DNA of 44,626 bases from Bacillota bacterium (GCA_017432345.1 JAFRJI010000033.1:1-44626); one strand, 5' to 3'; shown: positions 8,683 to 18,044, numbered from the stretch's first letter. Notes: generated from the sequence alone by a model not told the origin. A program made the numbers and translations.

Positions 8683-9903
8683 TTATAAATCAACTCTGTT
8701 AACAGGGCAGCTCATGCATCTTGGGCCGCCTCTTCCTCTGGACAGTTCCGCGCTCGGGATCGTCAGGACCTTGACGCCCTTCTTATCCATCAGCTCATTG
8801 GATACGTAGTTTCTCTCGTATGTGACAACGGTTCCCGGAGCGATGCAGAGCGTGTTGGAACCATCGTTCCACTGTTCTCTCTGCGCCGCCAGCAAATCGC
8901 CGCCGCCGCAGCGGATCAGTTCGATGGCCGGCAATCCGAGCTCCAGCGCCAGGATGTTCTGCAGTTCGTCCTTCATGGCGTTGAACCGCAGTTCCCCGTC
9001 CGCGCCCAGTGTGATCTCATAGACGCCCAGCGGGCCTTCGATCTCAGGGTGGATGGTGAACTTGTCAAAATCGATCATGGTGAATACCGTATCCAGATGC
9101 ATGAACGCTCTCGTCTTCGGGATATCGAAGACCAGGACCTTCTTGAACGGGGATGCGGACAGCAGGTTCTTGGCAAAGCATTCGATGCCCGCGATGGTCG
9201 TTCTCTGGGACAGGCCGATGGCTACCATTTCCTTGGAAAGGACGAGCACGTCGCCGCCTTCGATGGAGTAGTCGCCCGTCAGGTCATACCACTGCTTGTT
9301 CTCTTCCGTGGCGAAATCCCGGTTGTATTTGTACATATACTTCAGAAGCAGGGATTCCCTTCTTCTTTCCTGGGTGTGCATGTGGTGGATGTTGATTCCG
9401 TCACCGACGCATGCGCCCGGGTCTCTGGTGAAGTACAGGTTCGGCATCGGATCCGAGATGTACGGATAATCGTCGTGGATCAGATCCATCAGGGAATGTA
9501 CTTCATCCGAAGGAACTTCGTTCTTCTTGATGCCGGCGATGAGCTTCGCTACCATCGTCTTCGGATCAAAGGTCATGAGATAGGAGATCAGGCTCTCCCG
9601 CATGCCCTTGGACGTGATCAGGGAAAGGTCGAGGAAATCTTCGATCAGATTCTGCTGCAGCTCCGGCGTCGACAGCGCCTTGGCTGTCTCTTCCACGTAG
9701 TAAACGACTTCCACGCCGTTTTCCCGCAGAACTTCCGCAAACCGGTCGTGCTCCTGCTGCGCGACTTTCAGGAACGGGATGTCATCAAAGAGCAGACGTT
9801 CCATCGTGGCCGGCGTCAGCGCTTCCAGCTCCAGACCCGGTCTGTGCAGCAGAACTTTGTTCAGCTTGCCGATTTCTGAATAGTTATGGATTCCAGGTAC
9901 CAT
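8683..9903 (-). CDS. arcA: Arginine deiminase
   Basis: Hydrolyses arginine to citrulline and ammonia, the first step of anaerobic arginine fermentation. The 406-residue protein matches the family length. Visible features include the N-terminal NYSEIGKLNKVLLHRPG, the substrate-binding FTRDP, RCGGGD, and the C-terminal GGPRCMSCP with the nucleophilic cysteine at about residue 396. All expected catalytic features are present. It lies 15 bases after arcB with an AAGGAGG ribosome binding site (TTAAGGAGGTTTACTATG). Together with arcB and arcC it forms a complete deiminase pathway. No arginine/ornithine antiporter (arcD) is in the window. Confidence 0.97.
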   Translation of the reverse strand: MVPGIHNYSEIGKLNKVLLHRPGLELEALTPATMERLLFDDIPFLKVAQQEHDRFAEVLRENGVEVVYYVEETAKALSTPELQQNLIEDFLDLSLITSKGMRESLISYLMTFDPKTMVAKLIAGIKKNEVPSDEVHSLMDLIHDDYPYISDPMPNLYFTRDPGACVGDGINIHHMHTQERRRESLLLKYMYKYNRDFATEENKQWYDLTGDYSIEGGDVLVLSKEMVAIGLSQRTTIAGIECFAKNLLSASPFKKVLVFDIPKTRAFMHLDTVFTMIDFDKFTIHPEIEGPLGVYEITLGADGELRFNAMKDELQNILALELGLPAIELIRCGGGDLLAAQREQWNDGSNTLCIAPGTVVTYERNYVSNELMDKKGVKVLTIPSAELSRGRGGPRCMSCPVNRVDL

Positions 9904-9918
9904 AGTAAACCTCCTTAA

Positions 9919-10917
9919 TTATCTGCCGATCGTGGCGACCATGACCGCCTTAATGGTGTGCATTCTGTTTTCAGCTTCGTCGAATACCTTGGAGTGTCTG
10001 CCGCGGAATACTTCGTCGGTGACCTCGCGGATATCGTAGCCCAGTTCCATCTGGCTCTTCGCCATCGTGGTTTCGAAATCGTGGAAGGAAGGCAGGCAGT
10101 GCATGAAGATGACATTGTCATTGCCCGTCGCTTCGATCATTTCTTCCGTTACTCTGTATGGAGTGAGCATTCTGACTCTCTCAGGGATCTGGTCTTCTTC
10201 ACCCATGGATGCCCAGATGTCCGTGTACAGTACATCCGCGCCCTGGATGGCTTCGATGTCGGATCTGACTTCGATCACAGCACCGGTTTCCTCGGCGACC
10301 GCTTTGGCTCTGGCAACGACGTCCGCGTCGACCTGATCGCAAAGTTCTGCCGGGCCGTATGCCACGAAGTGCATGCCCATCTTCGCGCAGCCGTACATCC
10401 ACGCATACGCCATGTTGTTTCTTACGTCGCCTACGAATACGACCTTGCAGTCTCTCAGCGGCTTCGCAACGTGCTCTTCGATGGTGAGCAGGTCAGCCAG
10501 GATCTGGGTCGGGTGGTCAACGTCCGTCAGACCGTTCCATACCGGAACGCCCGCGTACTTGGCCAGATCTTCGACGACTTTCTGATCGTACCCTCTATAT
10601 TCGATGCCGTCATAGAATCTGCCCAGTACCTTTGCAGTATCTTCCAGGGACTCTTTCTTTCCCATCTGGGAAGACTTGCTGTCCAGGAATGTAACGTGGG
10701 CGCCTTCTTCCAGCGCGCCGGTCTCAAATGCGCATCTTGTTCTTGTCGATGTCTTCTCGAACAGCAGAACAACATTCTTTCCTCTCAGTGTTTCACCCAG
10801 AATGCCGGCACGTTTCTTCGCCTTCAGATCGTGCGCCAGATCGAGCATGTACCGGATCTCTTCCGGGGTAAAATCCATCAATGTGAGAAAACTTCTTCCT
10901 TTCAAATTAACAGCCAT
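9919..10917 (-). CDS. arcB: Ornithine carbamoyltransferase (catabolic, arc operon)
   Basis: In the deiminase pathway this enzyme phosphorolyses citrulline to ornithine and carbamoyl phosphate; the same fold makes citrulline in biosynthesis. It is 332 residues with the carbamoyl-phosphate motif STRTR (57-61), HPTQ (135-138) and the ornithine motif HCLP (273-276). First gene of the arc operon, read from 10917 with an AAAAGGAG ribosome binding site. The catabolic role is inferred from the operon. Because no other carbamoyltransferase is in the window, a dual role with argG/argH cannot be excluded. The 114-base upstream gap is AT-rich and must hold the operon promoter, but I see no clear consensus boxes there. 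Confidence 0.95.
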   Translation of the reverse strand: MAVNLKGRSFLTLMDFTPEEIRYMLDLAHDLKAKKRAGILGETLRGKNVVLLFEKTSTRTRCAFETGALEEGAHVTFLDSKSSQMGKKESLEDTAKVLGRFYDGIEYRGYDQKVVEDLAKYAGVPVWNGLTDVDHPTQILADLLTIEEHVAKPLRDCKVVFVGDVRNNMAYAWMYGCAKMGMHFVAYGPAELCDQVDADVVARAKAVAEETGAVIEVRSDIEAIQGADVLYTDIWASMGEEDQIPERVRMLTPYRVTEEMIEATGNDNVIFMHCLPSFHDFETTMAKSQMELGYDIREVTDEVFRGRHSKVFDEAENRMHTIKAVMVATIGR

Positions 10918-11005
10918 AACAACATTCTCCTTTTCCTATTTATTTCTTGAAATAACCCATATTCTTTTGATGCTATTTTCATCTTGCTTGATTTAAATAT
11001 AAAAG

Positions 11006-11037
11006 GACTGACACCTGCAATCAAGTGCCAGTCAGTC
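11006..11037 (-). terminator. Weak terminator after the MocR-like gene
   Basis: GACTGAC (11006-11012) and GTCAGTC (11031-11037) form a 7-bp stem on the minus strand, followed by CCTTTTATATTT. The stem overlaps the last codons of the MocR-like gene. The loop is large (18 bases) and the T run is interrupted, so termination may be partial, allowing readthrough into arcB. Confidence 0.4.
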
Positions 11038-12510
11038 TGTTTTTTCGTGTGCCAGTGATTCTTCCAGAATTTTGACGCCTTCGCGAATCTGCTGCTCCGT
11101 CGGATACGAGTAGTTCAAGCGGATGTGATCGTTGCCGCGGGACTTCTTCGTATAGAACAGATGCCCCGGCATGAACGTCATTCCCCGCCACTGCGTTTCC
11201 CGCAAAAGGCTCCGTGCGCTGCATCCTGCCGGCAGCTTGATCCAAAGGTACACGCCGCCCCGCGGGACGTCGTATTCGAGCCCGTATTTGTCCTTGAAGG
11301 CATCGATCAGCGAACACATGAGGTCCCGCTTTCTGCGGTAGACGCTGCGGAAGTCGTCCAGCCGCTTGAAGAAGGTCCCCGTTTTCATGTATTCCAGCGT
11401 GACCATCTGGGCCGCCCAGTCCGGGTTCGCCACCCGCAGGGAGAACATGTCGCTGAACCGTTCGATGATGTTCTTCTCCGCCACGACGAAGGAGATCCCC
11501 GCTCCCGGCATCATGGTCAGTGAGAAGGAATACATATAGATGACATTGCTGCCGGTGTCCATCGACCGCAGCGAAGGGACCGGCTTGATGTCGTAGTAGA
11601 GTTCGGAGGCTTCGTCCTCCTCGATGATCGGGATCCTGTATTTATAGGACAGATCCAGAAGCTTCCGCTTCCGTTCCACCGTCAGCATCGTTCCCGTCGG
11701 ATTGTTGAAGCTGGAGCCGGTATAGATGAAGGCCGGTTTTTCGCGTTCGATGATGGTGTCCAGGTTCTCGCAGATCATGCCGTTATCATCCATCGGCGCG
11801 CTGATCAGTTCGACGCCGGCCATCTCAAAGGTTCGGAATACGTCCGGCGATGTTGTTTCCTCCATCAGCACCTTGTCGCCCGGCTGCAGCATGAGATTCA
11901 GAATGAAGTCCAGCGCCTGATTGTTCTCGCTGAAGATCTGGATGTGGCTGGCGTCCGTCTTGATGCCTTTGGTCCCCAGAAAAGCGGCGATCTGCCGGCG
12001 CAGTTCCAGGTCGCCCTGATACGGCGCGTAAAAATAGGCCTTGTCTCCGCCCTCCCGGAAGAGCTTCTCGAAGGTACCCGCCACTTCTTCCGGCGGATAT
12101 GGCTCCCTGGCCGCCACCCCGCCGCCGAAGGAAATGAGTCCGCTGTCGAAGCTTTTGCTATACAGCTGGTCGAATTCGCTCTCGAAACCGGCGTACTCGT
12201 CCTTCATGATCCCTTCCCAGTTGACCGGCTTCGGCGGGACCGCTTTCCGCCTGCTCGCGGAGGATTCGTCCGCGTAACGGGCGACGCGGTAGTCTTTGCC
12301 CTGGGACGCGACCAGCAGCCCTTCAGCCTTGAGCTCGTGGTAAGCCTTGGTGACCGTGTTCCGATGCACGCCAAGATCCGCCGCCAGAACGCGTTCCGAC
12401 GGCAGCGCGTACCCGTCGCTGATGGCGCCGTCAAAGATGTACTCTTTGATCTGTTCCGCGATCTGCAGATACACCGGCACTTTTTTCCGCTTGTCGATCA
12501 GGATCTTCAA
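11032..12510 (-). CDS. MocR/GabR-type regulator lacking the PLP-binding lysine
   Basis: A 492-residue fusion of a GntR winged helix (residues 1-75, LPSERVLAADLGVHRNTVTKAY) and a fold-type I aminotransferase domain (about 110-485). Such MocR/GabR proteins bind pyridoxal phosphate and an amino compound and switch nearby genes. Here the motif normally SFSKT reads SFSLT, placing leucine at residue 331 where the Schiff-base lysine should be, and the following PGLRIG reads PGAGIS. The NNPTG loop (269-273) is kept. The codon is CTG by direct reading. It therefore probably cannot form the internal aldimine and may bind ligand non-covalently or act without PLP. It lies 13 bases after the rRNA methyltransferase gene and directly upstream of the arc operon, a plausible but unproven target. 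Confidence 0.88.
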   Translation of the reverse strand: MKILIDKRKKVPVYLQIAEQIKEYIFDGAISDGYALPSERVLAADLGVHRNTVTKAYHELKAEGLLVASQGKDYRVARYADESSASRRKAVPPKPVNWEGIMKDEYAGFESEFDQLYSKSFDSGLISFGGGVAAREPYPPEEVAGTFEKLFREGGDKAYFYAPYQGDLELRRQIAAFLGTKGIKTDASHIQIFSENNQALDFILNLMLQPGDKVLMEETTSPDVFRTFEMAGVELISAPMDDNGMICENLDTIIEREKPAFIYTGSSFNNPTGTMLTVERKRKLLDLSYKYRIPIIEEDEASELYYDIKPVPSLRSMDTGSNVIYMYSFSLTMMPGAGISFVVAEKNIIERFSDMFSLRVANPDWAAQMVTLEYMKTGTFFKRLDDFRSVYRRKRDLMCSLIDAFKDKYGLEYDVPRGGVYLWIKLPAGCSARSLLRETQWRGMTFMPGHLFYTKKSRGNDHIRLNYSYPTEQQIREGVKILEESLAHEKTD

Positions 12511-12523
12511 CTGACTGCTCCGT

Positions 12524-13690
12524 TCATCCGAGTTTCACGCCGTGAAACTGATAATATGTAGTCTCGATGTTACCGTTGTATAACTTCCTGCGGCGGTCGG
12601 CCTTCCGGCCCATCTGCCGCTCCATTTCCTTATCCGATGTGATGGCAAAGACCGACCATCCCGGATTCTGCTTGCAAAGTCGCTTCAGCGCATCGTAGAT
12701 CTTGCGGATCTCCGCGTCGGATCCGATGCGCATCCCGTACGGCAGATTCGTCACGATGACGGCGTTCTTCCAAAGCCCTTCGACACTCTCCGGGCCCGGC
12801 TCCTTTTCGGGGTCGAACCGGGCAATGTCACCCCGCTCGATCCGGAGGTATTCCTCCACGCCCGCCTCCAAAGCGTTGGCGCGGGCCGCTTTGACCGCGG
12901 CCGAATCGATGTCCCGGGCGAGGATCTGCCCGTTGACAGATCTGGCAGGAATGATGACGTCAAAGGCCGCCTTGCGTTCTTTCTTCCAGATTTCTTTTGA
13001 GATGCATTCCCATTCTTCACATGCAAAACGCCGGTTCAGTCCCGGCGCGATGTTTCCTGCGATCAGTGCCGCTTCGATCGGGATCGTTCCGCTGCCGCAG
13101 CAAGGATCGATGAGGACGCGGTCCCGGTTCCAGAAGCTCAGCTGCACCAAGGCAGCCGCCAGCGTCTCTTTGATGGGCGCGTCCACGTCCGCCACCCGGT
13201 AGCCGCGCTTGTGCAGACCGGCTCCGGTGGTGTCCACCGTCAGGGTGACGCGGTCTTTCAGGAGCGTTACCTTGACCGTGTAGTCCGCCCCCGTCTCCGG
13301 CAGGCGCTGCACGCCGTACGCCCGGCTCATCCGGTCGACGATCGCCTTTTTCGCGATGCTCTGGATCGACGGCGGGTGATGCAGCTGCGACTTTACCGTA
13401 GTGCATGTTACAGTAAACCTGCCGTCTTTTGGGATCAGACTCTCCCATTCCAGCGCTGTGGTCTTCTGAAACAGCTCTTCGAAGGTCTTTGCTTCGAATT
13501 CCGCCATCTTCAAAAGCACCCGGTCGGCGCTTCTGAGCCATAGATTGGAACGGACGATGGTCCGTTCGTCACCGCGGTATGTGATTTTCCCATCTTCGGT
13601 TTTGATAACGTCACAGCCCAACGCCTGGACCTCTCTGCGCACGACGGCTTCGAGTCCAAACGTGGCGGTGGCGATAAGTTCTGTGTTCAT
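12524..13690 (-). CDS. rlmL: RlmL/YpsC-type 23S rRNA (guanine-N2) methyltransferase
   Basis: A 388-residue SAM-dependent RNA methyltransferase with an N-terminal ferredoxin-like/THUMP region (about 1-155) and a Rossmann domain. SAM motif I is DPCCGSGTIPIEAA (about 194-207) and the catalytic motif IV is NLPYG, typical of N2-guanine methyltransferases. This fits the single-domain Firmicute YpsC type, equivalent to the N-terminal half of E. coli RlmL, which modifies G2445 of 23S rRNA; the exact target is by homology. It lies in a tight run, 14 bases after the HutD-like gene and 13 bases before the MocR-like gene. Confidence 0.88.
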   Translation of the reverse strand: MNTELIATATFGLEAVVRREVQALGCDVIKTEDGKITYRGDERTIVRSNLWLRSADRVLLKMAEFEAKTFEELFQKTTALEWESLIPKDGRFTVTCTTVKSQLHHPPSIQSIAKKAIVDRMSRAYGVQRLPETGADYTVKVTLLKDRVTLTVDTTGAGLHKRGYRVADVDAPIKETLAAALVQLSFWNRDRVLIDPCCGSGTIPIEAALIAGNIAPGLNRRFACEEWECISKEIWKKERKAAFDVIIPARSVNGQILARDIDSAAVKAARANALEAGVEEYLRIERGDIARFDPEKEPGPESVEGLWKNAVIVTNLPYGMRIGSDAEIRKIYDALKRLCKQNPGWSVFAITSDKEMERQMGRKADRRRKLYNGNIETTYYQFHGVKLG

Positions 13691-13704
13691 TTTGTTTATT
13701 CAGC

Positions 13705-14829
13705 CTATTTGTTCAGCTTGCTGATAAAGTCCTTGCGGCTCTTATACTTCTCTCCGGAGCGGTCTCTGTACTTGTACATGAGCTTTTCTTGGTGTTCATC
13801 GTAGTCCAGCTGCTTTTCGAACAGTTCCTGCTCGAATTTGTTCAGTTCCGAGGATTTCTTGACGTGCGCTGCGATCGGCTTCGGCAGGATGATCATGTAG
13901 ATCAGTGGCCGCAGCAGGAATAGATGCACCAGCGAGAAAGCGACGATCAGTCCGAACACGGCGCCCGGGCTCAGGCCCATCTGCAGCGTGCAAAGGCACA
14001 ACAGCGTGCCGACGCCCCAAATGATATACGTCGGCATGAACTTGTCGATGGTGCGCAGCTTGCGTTCCAGCGCCGGATCATACAGTTCCCCACTGCGGCT
14101 GGCCCGCTTGAGAACTTTGTTCCACTTGTTGTTCCCCATGGAGATCTTCAGGGCCATCATGAAGTCGTTGGTGGAAGCCTTTTCCTCCACAACTTCTTCG
14201 AAGAACAGATCCTGCTTCTCAAAAATGACCTCGGTAAAGATGCATTTGCCGCTTCCCATTACCGCGACCTGCACTTCCTCGTCCGGTTCGCAGTGAAGGA
14301 CCAGCTGCTGCCCTTCTTTGACCATCTCGGAATTCCCGTCGATCGATACGAGAACGTATCCTTCCAGACAATAAAAGCCCAGTGCTGCGCTGTCTCCGCC
14401 GACCTCTTCTTCCGCGGGCTTTCTCGGGGAAAGCGTGATCGGGTGCGCCTCGCTGCCGGCATCGATGACTTCCATCCTGCCCTGGCAGCCTTTGCGCATG
14501 ATCAGATTGTAGTCGCGTTTCAGGTTGCCGAAACACTTGGTCTTGACGGCACCGTCGAAGGTATCCTGCTCCAGCGGGCCCAGATCCACAGACCGCTGGT
14601 CGCCGTGGGCCAGGACCACGTTTCCTTCCAGCACCATGAGGATGCGGTCAAAATCCGGCAGCTTCGTAAATGACGATTCGTCCTGATCGGAGTCCGCCGT
14701 GCTGAGCCGCCAGATGAAATCCCGTTCCAGATAATCCGCGCCATCCGGATAGATGGCGATCTCATGGGTCGTTCCGCCGGACCACTGTCCGCTCTTAAAA
14801 TTTTCCGGTAGATAGAGTTTCTTGATCAT
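13705..14829 (-). CDS. HutD/Ves-family cupin fused to a membrane domain
   Basis: From the ATG at 14827-14829 the protein is 374 residues. Residues 1 to about 205 resemble HutD/Ves (IKKLYLPENFKSGQWSGGTTHEIAIYP, FIWRLSTAD, LPDFDRILMVLEG), a bicupin family of unknown biochemical role linked to histidine use and cold response. The rest is an unusual extension: a linker, two hydrophobic helices (about 269-286 and 291-315) and a charged tail rich in Lys and Glu to residue 374. The HutD part is thus probably tethered to the cytoplasmic membrane. The frame is open to 14865, but the downstream ATG matches the family start, has GGAGAAGGA upstream and avoids overlapping the methyltransferase gene. No hut genes are nearby. 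Function unknown. Confidence 0.8.
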   Translation of the reverse strand: MIKKLYLPENFKSGQWSGGTTHEIAIYPDGADYLERDFIWRLSTADSDQDESSFTKLPDFDRILMVLEGNVVLAHGDQRSVDLGPLEQDTFDGAVKTKCFGNLKRDYNLIMRKGCQGRMEVIDAGSEAHPITLSPRKPAEEEVGGDSAALGFYCLEGYVLVSIDGNSEMVKEGQQLVLHCEPDEEVQVAVMGSGKCIFTEVIFEKQDLFFEEVVEEKASTNDFMMALKISMGNNKWNKVLKRASRSGELYDPALERKLRTIDKFMPTYIIWGVGTLLCLCTLQMGLSPGAVFGLIVAFSLVHLFLLRPLIYMIILPKPIAAHVKKSSELNKFEQELFEKQLDYDEHQEKLMYKYRDRSGEKYKSRKDFISKLNK

Positions 14830-14846
14830 ATCGATTCCTTCTCCGT

Positions 14847-16148
14847 TTATCCCCTTCTTTGCCATTCGAACCGGTTGCCGAACACGTCATAGCCCGTGAC
14901 GTGGAGCGGTCCGCCCTTTAAAGTGCAGAAATCCTTTTTCTCGACGATCTCATCGGACCGGTGGATCTTCCCGTCGTAATGGAAATCCACGCTCCAGAAG
15001 AGGATGGCCGACGTGCCGTCCTCGCCGATGTATTTCGCCGCGATCTCTTCGTCGTTCTCGCTCAGTTCAAACCGGTCCGGCTTGTAATCGGTAATCCGCA
15101 GACACCCCAGTTCCTCGGAAAAACAGACCGAGGAACTGTCGCTTATATCCGCGGAGGCCGGACGCATCACCGCGAACGCGTTGACGGCATCGTCCCCGTC
15201 CGCCTTCTCTCGGCTCAGGCGCAGGATCTGGCTGGAGACCGCCACATCACCTTCGTCGCACATGATCCACCTGCGGTTCATCTTGCCACAGGCAGCGCCC
15301 AGCGTCCCCGAACCGGAGAAAAAGTCGGCACAGATGTCCCCTTCTTCACTGCAGGCTTCCACGATCCGGGCCAGCAGCTTTTCCGGCTTCTGGGTGGCGT
15401 AGCCGGTCCGTTCAGCGGAGGTTCGGCCCACCATGTCGATGTTCCAGACATCCTTCATGTTGACCATGGTGTACCAGCCGATCTCGTCCTTGAATTCCTC
15501 CACGCCCTTGAAACGGTACGGCTTCAGTCCCCGGTTGTAGGACTTCTCTTTCAGGATGTTGAATTTATATTTCTTCGTCTTGCTGTAGAACAGCAGCGTG
15601 TCGTGTTTCCGCGCAAAACTCTTTTTGCTGGCTCCGCCGGATTTATAGGTCCAGGCGATCTCATTGATGAAATGGCTCTCGCCGAAGATCTCGTCCATGA
15701 GCATCTTCACATAATGGGAGCCGTGCCAGTCCAAATGCACCCAGATGCATCCCGTATCGCTGAGCAGTTCCCGCATCATGTGGAAGCGGACGGCCAGCAT
15801 GCTCAGATACTGCTCGATGCTGTCCTCCCACTTATCGTCGTACGCACCGGTCTTGATCACCGGCGATTTGCCCAGCTTCGCCGATTCCAGCCGCACGGAC
15901 GCCTGGTATTTGCTGTTGGTGAAAAACGGCGGGTCCACATAGATCAGCTGCACCTTCCCGGCCATATCCCGCTTTTTGATCAGGTATTCCATGAAGGCCA
16001 GGTTGTCGCCGGCCGCGAGAAGATTCTTGTCGTCATGACCGTAGATTTCCTGGACTTCGTAATCCTCGCAGCCCTCCCGGTTCATGATCTCCTCGAACAG
16101 CACCCGTCCGTTCTCAATCGCATTCAACACATCATATACTTTACTCAT
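14847..16148 (-). CDS. Orphan beta-class DNA methyltransferase (N6-adenine or N4-cytosine)
   Basis: A 433-residue DNA amino-methyltransferase. The catalytic motif DPPF (72-75, in IYVDPPFFTNSKY) precedes the TGYATQKPEKLL element (about 248-259) and the SAM-binding FFSGSGT (276-282). This IV-then-I order defines the beta class, shared with type III Mod subunits and similar adenine methyltransferases. The C-terminal ~110 residues are not recognised. No restriction subunit, Res helicase or specificity subunit is next to it; it lies inside a housekeeping run between ygiQ and the HutD fusion. It may be an epigenetic methyltransferase or a remnant of a restriction system. Start has a GGAGGAG ribosome binding site. 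The target base and sequence cannot be told from the sequence. Confidence 0.88.
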   Translation of the reverse strand: MSKVYDVLNAIENGRVLFEEIMNREGCEDYEVQEIYGHDDKNLLAAGDNLAFMEYLIKKRDMAGKVQLIYVDPPFFTNSKYQASVRLESAKLGKSPVIKTGAYDDKWEDSIEQYLSMLAVRFHMMRELLSDTGCIWVHLDWHGSHYVKMLMDEIFGESHFINEIAWTYKSGGASKKSFARKHDTLLFYSKTKKYKFNILKEKSYNRGLKPYRFKGVEEFKDEIGWYTMVNMKDVWNIDMVGRTSAERTGYATQKPEKLLARIVEACSEEGDICADFFSGSGTLGAACGKMNRRWIMCDEGDVAVSSQILRLSREKADGDDAVNAFAVMRPASADISDSSSVCFSEELGCLRITDYKPDRFELSENDEEIAAKYIGEDGTSAILFWSVDFHYDGKIHRSDEIVEKKDFCTLKGGPLHVTGYDVFGNRFEWQRRG

Positions 16149-16217
16149 GGATCTCCTCCAATGAATTGTTTCCTCTTTTGTTTATCTTATCATATCGCGG
16201 TCCCTGCGTAAAACATT

Positions 16218-18044
16218 TCAGAGCAGGACCGGGATCAGATCTTGCCGCCCGGCGGCCTTCAGGGCCTCGATGACGAGCGGGCGGTTCTCCTTCTTATGGA
16301 AATGCAGCAGCGCACGCTGCATCTTTTTCTCTTTCATATCCTTGGCGACATGGACGGGCTTCCCGGTGAACGGGTCCCGTTCCGTGTAATAGATACAGGT
16401 CGCCAACGTGCCCGGTGTCGGATAGAAATCCTGCACCTGATCTGGCACGAATCCCGTTTTCTTCATATACAGGGCCAGTTCCACCGCGTCCTCCAGGGTG
16501 CTTCCCGGATGGGACGAGATGAAGTACGGAATCATGTATTGCTTCAGACCGGCCTGCCGGCAGATCATCCGGTATTCGTTGCTGAAACGGTCAAACACTT
16601 CCACCGGCGGCTTGTGCATCTGGCGGAGCACCTTCCCGGAAACGTGTTCCGGCGCCACCTTCAGAACGCCGCTGACGTGGTGCCTGCAAAGTTCCTCCAG
16701 AAACTGCCGTCCGCTGTGCTGTCCGCTGCCCCTCTTCCATCCCGCCATCAGATAATCGTAGCGGATGCCGGAGCGCACGAAGACCTTCTTCACGCCCTTC
16801 AGATCCCGGACCGCCTGCAAAATTCTGATGTATTCGCTGTGGTCGGTATCCAACTGGCTGCACGGTTTCGGAAACAGGCAGTCTTTGCCCCCGCACATCC
16901 CGTGCTCCCGCTGCTTCTCGCAGGACGGGTGGTGGAAATTGGCCGTCGGACCGCCGATGTCGTGGATGTATCCCTTGAACTCCGGGTCCTTCGTCATCGC
17001 TTCTGCTTCCCGGACGACCGAATCGAGACTCCGGCCGCGCACCTCCCTTCCCTGGTGGTAAGTGATCGCGCAAAACGCACAGCCCCCGAAACAGCCGCGG
17101 TTGGCCGTGATGCTGAATTTGACTTCCTGCAGACCCGGGACGCCGCCCTCCTTTTCATAGACCGGATGGTACGTCCTCTCATACGGAAGGTCGTACAGGT
17201 CGTCCAGTTCCATGCCCTCCAGCGGAGGCTGCGGAGGGTTTTGCACGATGCTGCAGTGGTACGGATACCCCTCGATGATGCGCCGCCCGTTCACGGAGTC
17301 GTTGCTGCGGTACTGTTTTGCAAAGCTCTCGCAGTACATGGCCCTGGAGCGCTCGTCATCCCCGCAGATCTGTTCGAAATCCGGCAGGTGGATGTCGTCT
17401 TCCTCCGGGATAAACCTTTCGCTGCCGTCGGTCCTGCCGGTGCGGAAGCACGTTCCGCGAATCCAGCTGATGTCGGAGACGTCGATTCCCGCGTCCAGCG
17501 CTTCTGCGATTTCCAGTACCGCCCGTTCGCCCATGCCGTAGACCAGAAGGTCGGCCCTGGCGTCCAGAAGCACGGAGCGGCGGACCTTGTCGGACCAGTA
17601 ATCGTAGTGGCCCAGCCGGCGCAGGCTCGCTTCCAGGCCGCCGATGATGATCGGGACGTCTTTAAAGGCTTCCCTGGCCCGGTTGCTGTAGACGATCAGC
17701 GCCCGGTCCGGCCGTCTGCCCGGCTTTCCGCCCGGCGAATAGACATCTCTCTTTCTTCTGCGTTTGAAGACGGAGAAATGGTTGACCATGGAGTCGACGT
17801 TGCCGCTGTTGATCAAAAATCCCAGACGCGGTCTGCCGAAACGCTTGAAGTCTTCCGCCGTTTTCCAGTCCGGCTGCGGCAGGATCGCGACCTTGTAGCC
17901 ACGAGACTCCAGCAGTCGGCTGATAATGGCCGTACCAAAAGAAGGATGGTCCACATAGGCGTCCCCCGTTACAAGAACGAAGTCAGCCTGCTCCCATCCT
18001 CTCTCTTTCATTTCTGTTCGGTTGACCGGCAGAAAACCACTCAT
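16218..18044 (-). CDS. ygiQ: YgiQ-family radical SAM protein
   Basis: A 608-residue radical SAM protein of the YgiQ/UPF0313 family. The N-terminal region (VLVTGDAYVDHPSFGTAII) is the family-specific cobalamin-binding-like domain, and the cluster motif CFGGCAFC places Cys318, Cys322 and Cys325 for the 4Fe-4S cluster that cleaves SAM. The family is widespread and conserved but its reaction is not established. The gene starts 18 bases after yqeY and is followed by a 69-base gap before the methyltransferase gene. Identity is certain; function is not. Confidence 0.93.
   Translation of the reverse strand: MSGFLPVNRTEMKERGWEQADFVLVTGDAYVDHPSFGTAIISRLLESRGYKVAILPQPDWKTAEDFKRFGRPRLGFLINSGNVDSMVNHFSVFKRRRKRDVYSPGGKPGRRPDRALIVYSNRAREAFKDVPIIIGGLEASLRRLGHYDYWSDKVRRSVLLDARADLLVYGMGERAVLEIAEALDAGIDVSDISWIRGTCFRTGRTDGSERFIPEEDDIHLPDFEQICGDDERSRAMYCESFAKQYRSNDSVNGRRIIEGYPYHCSIVQNPPQPPLEGMELDDLYDLPYERTYHPVYEKEGGVPGLQEVKFSITANRGCFGGCAFCAITYHQGREVRGRSLDSVVREAEAMTKDPEFKGYIHDIGGPTANFHHPSCEKQREHGMCGGKDCLFPKPCSQLDTDHSEYIRILQAVRDLKGVKKVFVRSGIRYDYLMAGWKRGSGQHSGRQFLEELCRHHVSGVLKVAPEHVSGKVLRQMHKPPVEVFDRFSNEYRMICRQAGLKQYMIPYFISSHPGSTLEDAVELALYMKKTGFVPDQVQDFYPTPGTLATCIYYTERDPFTGKPVHVAKDMKEKKMQRALLHFHKKENRPLVIEALKAAGRQDLIPVLL

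Noticed and set aside
10918-11005. ARG box or consensus promoter upstream of arcB
   Set aside because: I searched the gap on the minus strand; only weak partial matches were seen, so no site is claimed.
14829-14865. Earlier start of the HutD-like gene adding MAKKGINGEGID
   Set aside because: It would overlap the methyltransferase gene, and the ATG at 14829 matches the family start and has a better ribosome binding site.
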